Below, piece by piece: positions 14,620-15,666 of a stretch of DNA of 15,666 bases. The notes beneath the pieces were generated by a model. That model was not told the origin of the DNA and did no database searches. It saw only the letters and a list, made by a program, of their open reading frames with translations. This DNA comes from Thiotrichaceae bacterium. GTDB lineage: Bacteria > Pseudomonadota > Gammaproteobacteria > Thiotrichales > Thiotrichaceae. Both the position numbers and the translations under genes were made by a program. The first letter of the stretch is position 1, and every line of letters begins with the position of its first letter. The DNA is taken from assembly GCA_027008885.1 (NCBI GenBank), contig JALVDQ010000054.1:1-15666 (forward strand). The letters run 5' to 3'.

Positions 14620-15276
14620 TCATTTACTTACCATCCAGCCCATTCCGCGAATATTTTTTATTGCATCCTTACCCAGTTTTTTTCTTAAGGCATGAATCAG
14701 AAACTCAACCGCATTGCTGGCAACTTCTTCATTCCATCCGTAAAGACTTTCTTCAAGCTGATCTCGTGAAAAAATATTGCCCGGTCGAAGCATTAAAACA
14801 TGTAACAGGGCATACTCCTTTGCCGAAAGGGTATAAGTCTGATTATCACGGATGACTTTGCGAGTGGATGGATCAAGCTCCATAATGGAATTGCTTAAAA
14901 CGGGGTTGGCAATGCCATTATTGCGTCGCACCACAGCACGCATTCGGGCATGTAACTCATCAATAGAAAAAGGTTTTACCAGATAGTCATCCGCCCCAAG
15001 ATCAAGACCCTTGATACGGTCTTCAACCGAATCTCGTGCGGTTAATATAATAACAGGCATATCCTTCCTGGCAGAACGAATATCCTTTAAGACGTCCAGC
15101 CCGTCTTTTCTGGGTAGACCCAAATCAAGTAAAACCAGAGAATAATTTTCCAGTTCAATAGATGAAGATGCGGTTACACCATCCTGAACCCAATCGACAG
15201 CATTACTTGTATCGTTCAAAGCCTGTTTTACAGCCTTTCCTATTAACTCGTCGTCTTCAACTAACAGTATGCGCAT
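14620..15276 (-). CDS. OmpR/PhoB-family response regulator (QseB/PmrA-like)
   Basis: The protein has 218 residues. Receiver domain: acidic pair in LLVEDDE (4-10), phospho-acceptor D51 in LLDLGLPRKDG, T79 in ILTAR, K101 in LVKPFS. The C-terminal winged-helix DNA-binding domain (about 125-216) includes LSAKEYALLHVLMLRPGNIFSRDQL and VEFLIHALRKKLG, ending IRGMGWMV. First gene of a two-gene operon with the sensor kinase. Members of this group bind direct repeats with about 11-bp spacing, the layout seen at 2971-2991 and 13224-13244, so it is the obvious candidate regulator of both; this is inference. No clear ribosome site is seen before the ATG, and no copy of the operator was found upstream, so self-regulation through that site is not apparent. 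Confidence 0.93.
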   Translation of the reverse strand: MRILLVEDDELIGKAVKQALNDTSNAVDWVQDGVTASSSIELENYSLVLLDLGLPRKDGLDVLKDIRSARKDMPVIILTARDSVEDRIKGLDLGADDYLVKPFSIDELHARMRAVVRRNNGIANPVLSNSIMELDPSTRKVIRDNQTYTLSAKEYALLHVLMLRPGNIFSRDQLEESLYGWNEEVASNAVEFLIHALRKKLGKDAIKNIRGMGWMVSK

Positions 15277-15451
15277 AATATTTTATTTAAACGATTTTTA
15301 ATTTTATTTTTCCGGATCAGCTTTATCCCCTGTCCAAGAGAATTTCTACTGACTTAGAACCTGCCTGGAAATATGAGTCGTAGCGAAAAAGCTGAATCTG
15401 GCTGGATTTTCCAGGTGTCAGGCGATGACAGATAATGACAGAATACAAAGC
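15277..15451. other. Intergenic region upstream of the response regulator, with a dispersed repeat and hairpin
   Basis: 15383-15406 (core AAAAGCTGAATCTGGCTGGA) matches the reverse complement of 1495-1518 with 2 differences in 24. It lies inside a larger inverted pair CCTGGAAA (15364-15371) and TTTTCCAGG (15407-15415). The regulator promoter must be here, but I see no clear -35/-10 pair. Confidence 0.5.
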
Positions 15452-15510
15452 ACCCATCCCCCCTGTTTTTGATACTTTTTTAAAAAGTGTCAAAAACAGG
15501 GGGGATGGGT
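15452..15510. repeat. 59-bp near-perfect palindrome with ACCCATCCCCCC ends
   Basis: Left arm 15452-15480 and right arm 15482-15510 are 29-bp inverted repeats with one G-T difference and a single central base. The outer 19 bp (ACCCATCCCCCCTGTTTTT) recur at 6003-6021, and the first 13 at 428-440. It may act as a bidirectional transcription stop between the DUF1501-like gene and the regulator operon, or be a small mobile palindromic repeat. Confidence 0.8.
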
Positions 15511-15567
15511 AGATAATCATTTTTAATGAATTATCAGTTACTTACAGTTGATTGAAGCCAGCGTGCT

Positions 15568-15666
15568 TTATACAAACGGTATGGGTCTAAATTGAGCAGC
15601 CCAGGGGTTGGGTCTGCGCCACCAGCGTTGTGCTACGGTGGCATATAATGCCCTGAAGTCGGTGGT
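15568..15666 (-). CDS. C-terminus of a probable DUF1501 protein (5' part outside window)
   Basis: Thirty-two codons plus TAA run from the window edge: TTDFRALYATVAQRWW followed by RRPNPWAAQFRPIPFV. The TDFR-x-(L/V)Y-x-T motif near the C-terminus and the ending NP-W...FRPIPF are typical of DUF1501 proteins, which are usually about 400-500 residues, often Tat-exported and of unknown function, and often paired with DUF1800 proteins. Only the tail is visible, so the assignment is tentative. The 59-bp palindrome lies 58 bp after the stop. Confidence 0.6.
   Translation of the reverse strand, partial: TTDFRALYATVAQRWWRRPNPWAAQFRPIPFV

Noticed and set aside
15452..15510. CRISPR repeat or phage attachment site
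   Set aside because: The palindrome is single, with no regularly spaced repeats or spacers, no cas genes, no integrase and no tRNA.

Overview
The window is 15.7 kb of moderately AT-rich bacterial DNA dominated by copper-handling genes. It looks gammaproteobacterial: it carries a YfeY-like (DUF1131) lipoprotein, a Cop-type multicopper oxidase with an adjacent CopB, and a QseBC/PmrAB-type two-component pair. I cannot name the genus.

Layout. At 1-2761 there are three minus-strand genes with no obvious copper link: a thioredoxin-fold DUF255 (YyaL-type) protein cut by the window edge, a PhnA-domain zinc-ribbon protein and a DUF1131 lipoprotein. At 2971-4970, on the plus strand, a regulated promoter is followed by a small secreted acidic/His-rich protein and a Tat-exported CueO-type oxidase. 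At 5423-9560, on the minus strand, a cuproprotein operon reads: cytochrome c with a Met/His-rich tail, Met-rich CopA oxidase, CopB outer-membrane protein, lipoprotein cytochrome c. At 9938-12960, also minus, a Cu(I)-exporting P1B ATPase overlaps a small Met/Cys-rich secreted protein. At 13314-15276, minus, are a response regulator and its sensor kinase. At 15568-15666 is the C-terminus of a probable DUF1501 protein.

How the genes would work together (inference from families). The ATPase moves Cu(I) from cytosol to periplasm. There the CueO-like and CopA oxidases oxidise or sequester it. CopB handles copper at the outer membrane, and the c-type cytochromes could accept or pass electrons. The Met-rich motif MDHSKM occurs in both the CopA oxidase and the neighbouring cytochrome c. 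The two-component pair is the natural candidate regulator.

The most unusual content is non-coding. (1) Two promoters, one before the small His-rich gene and one before the ATPase, share a direct-repeat operator with 11-bp periodicity and the same 8-nt spacing to a -10 hexamer. (2) A foldback element of about 180 bp (MITE-like, TA target duplication) sits between the ATPase promoter and its start codon. A second copy, inverted, lies after the CueO gene. (3) That second copy has itself been split by another 156-bp foldback element that duplicated TA, so filled and empty sites can be compared inside this window. (4) A 19-bp GC-rich repeat occurs as a 59-bp near-perfect palindrome, as a single arm between genes, and in shortened form in frame inside the DUF255 gene.
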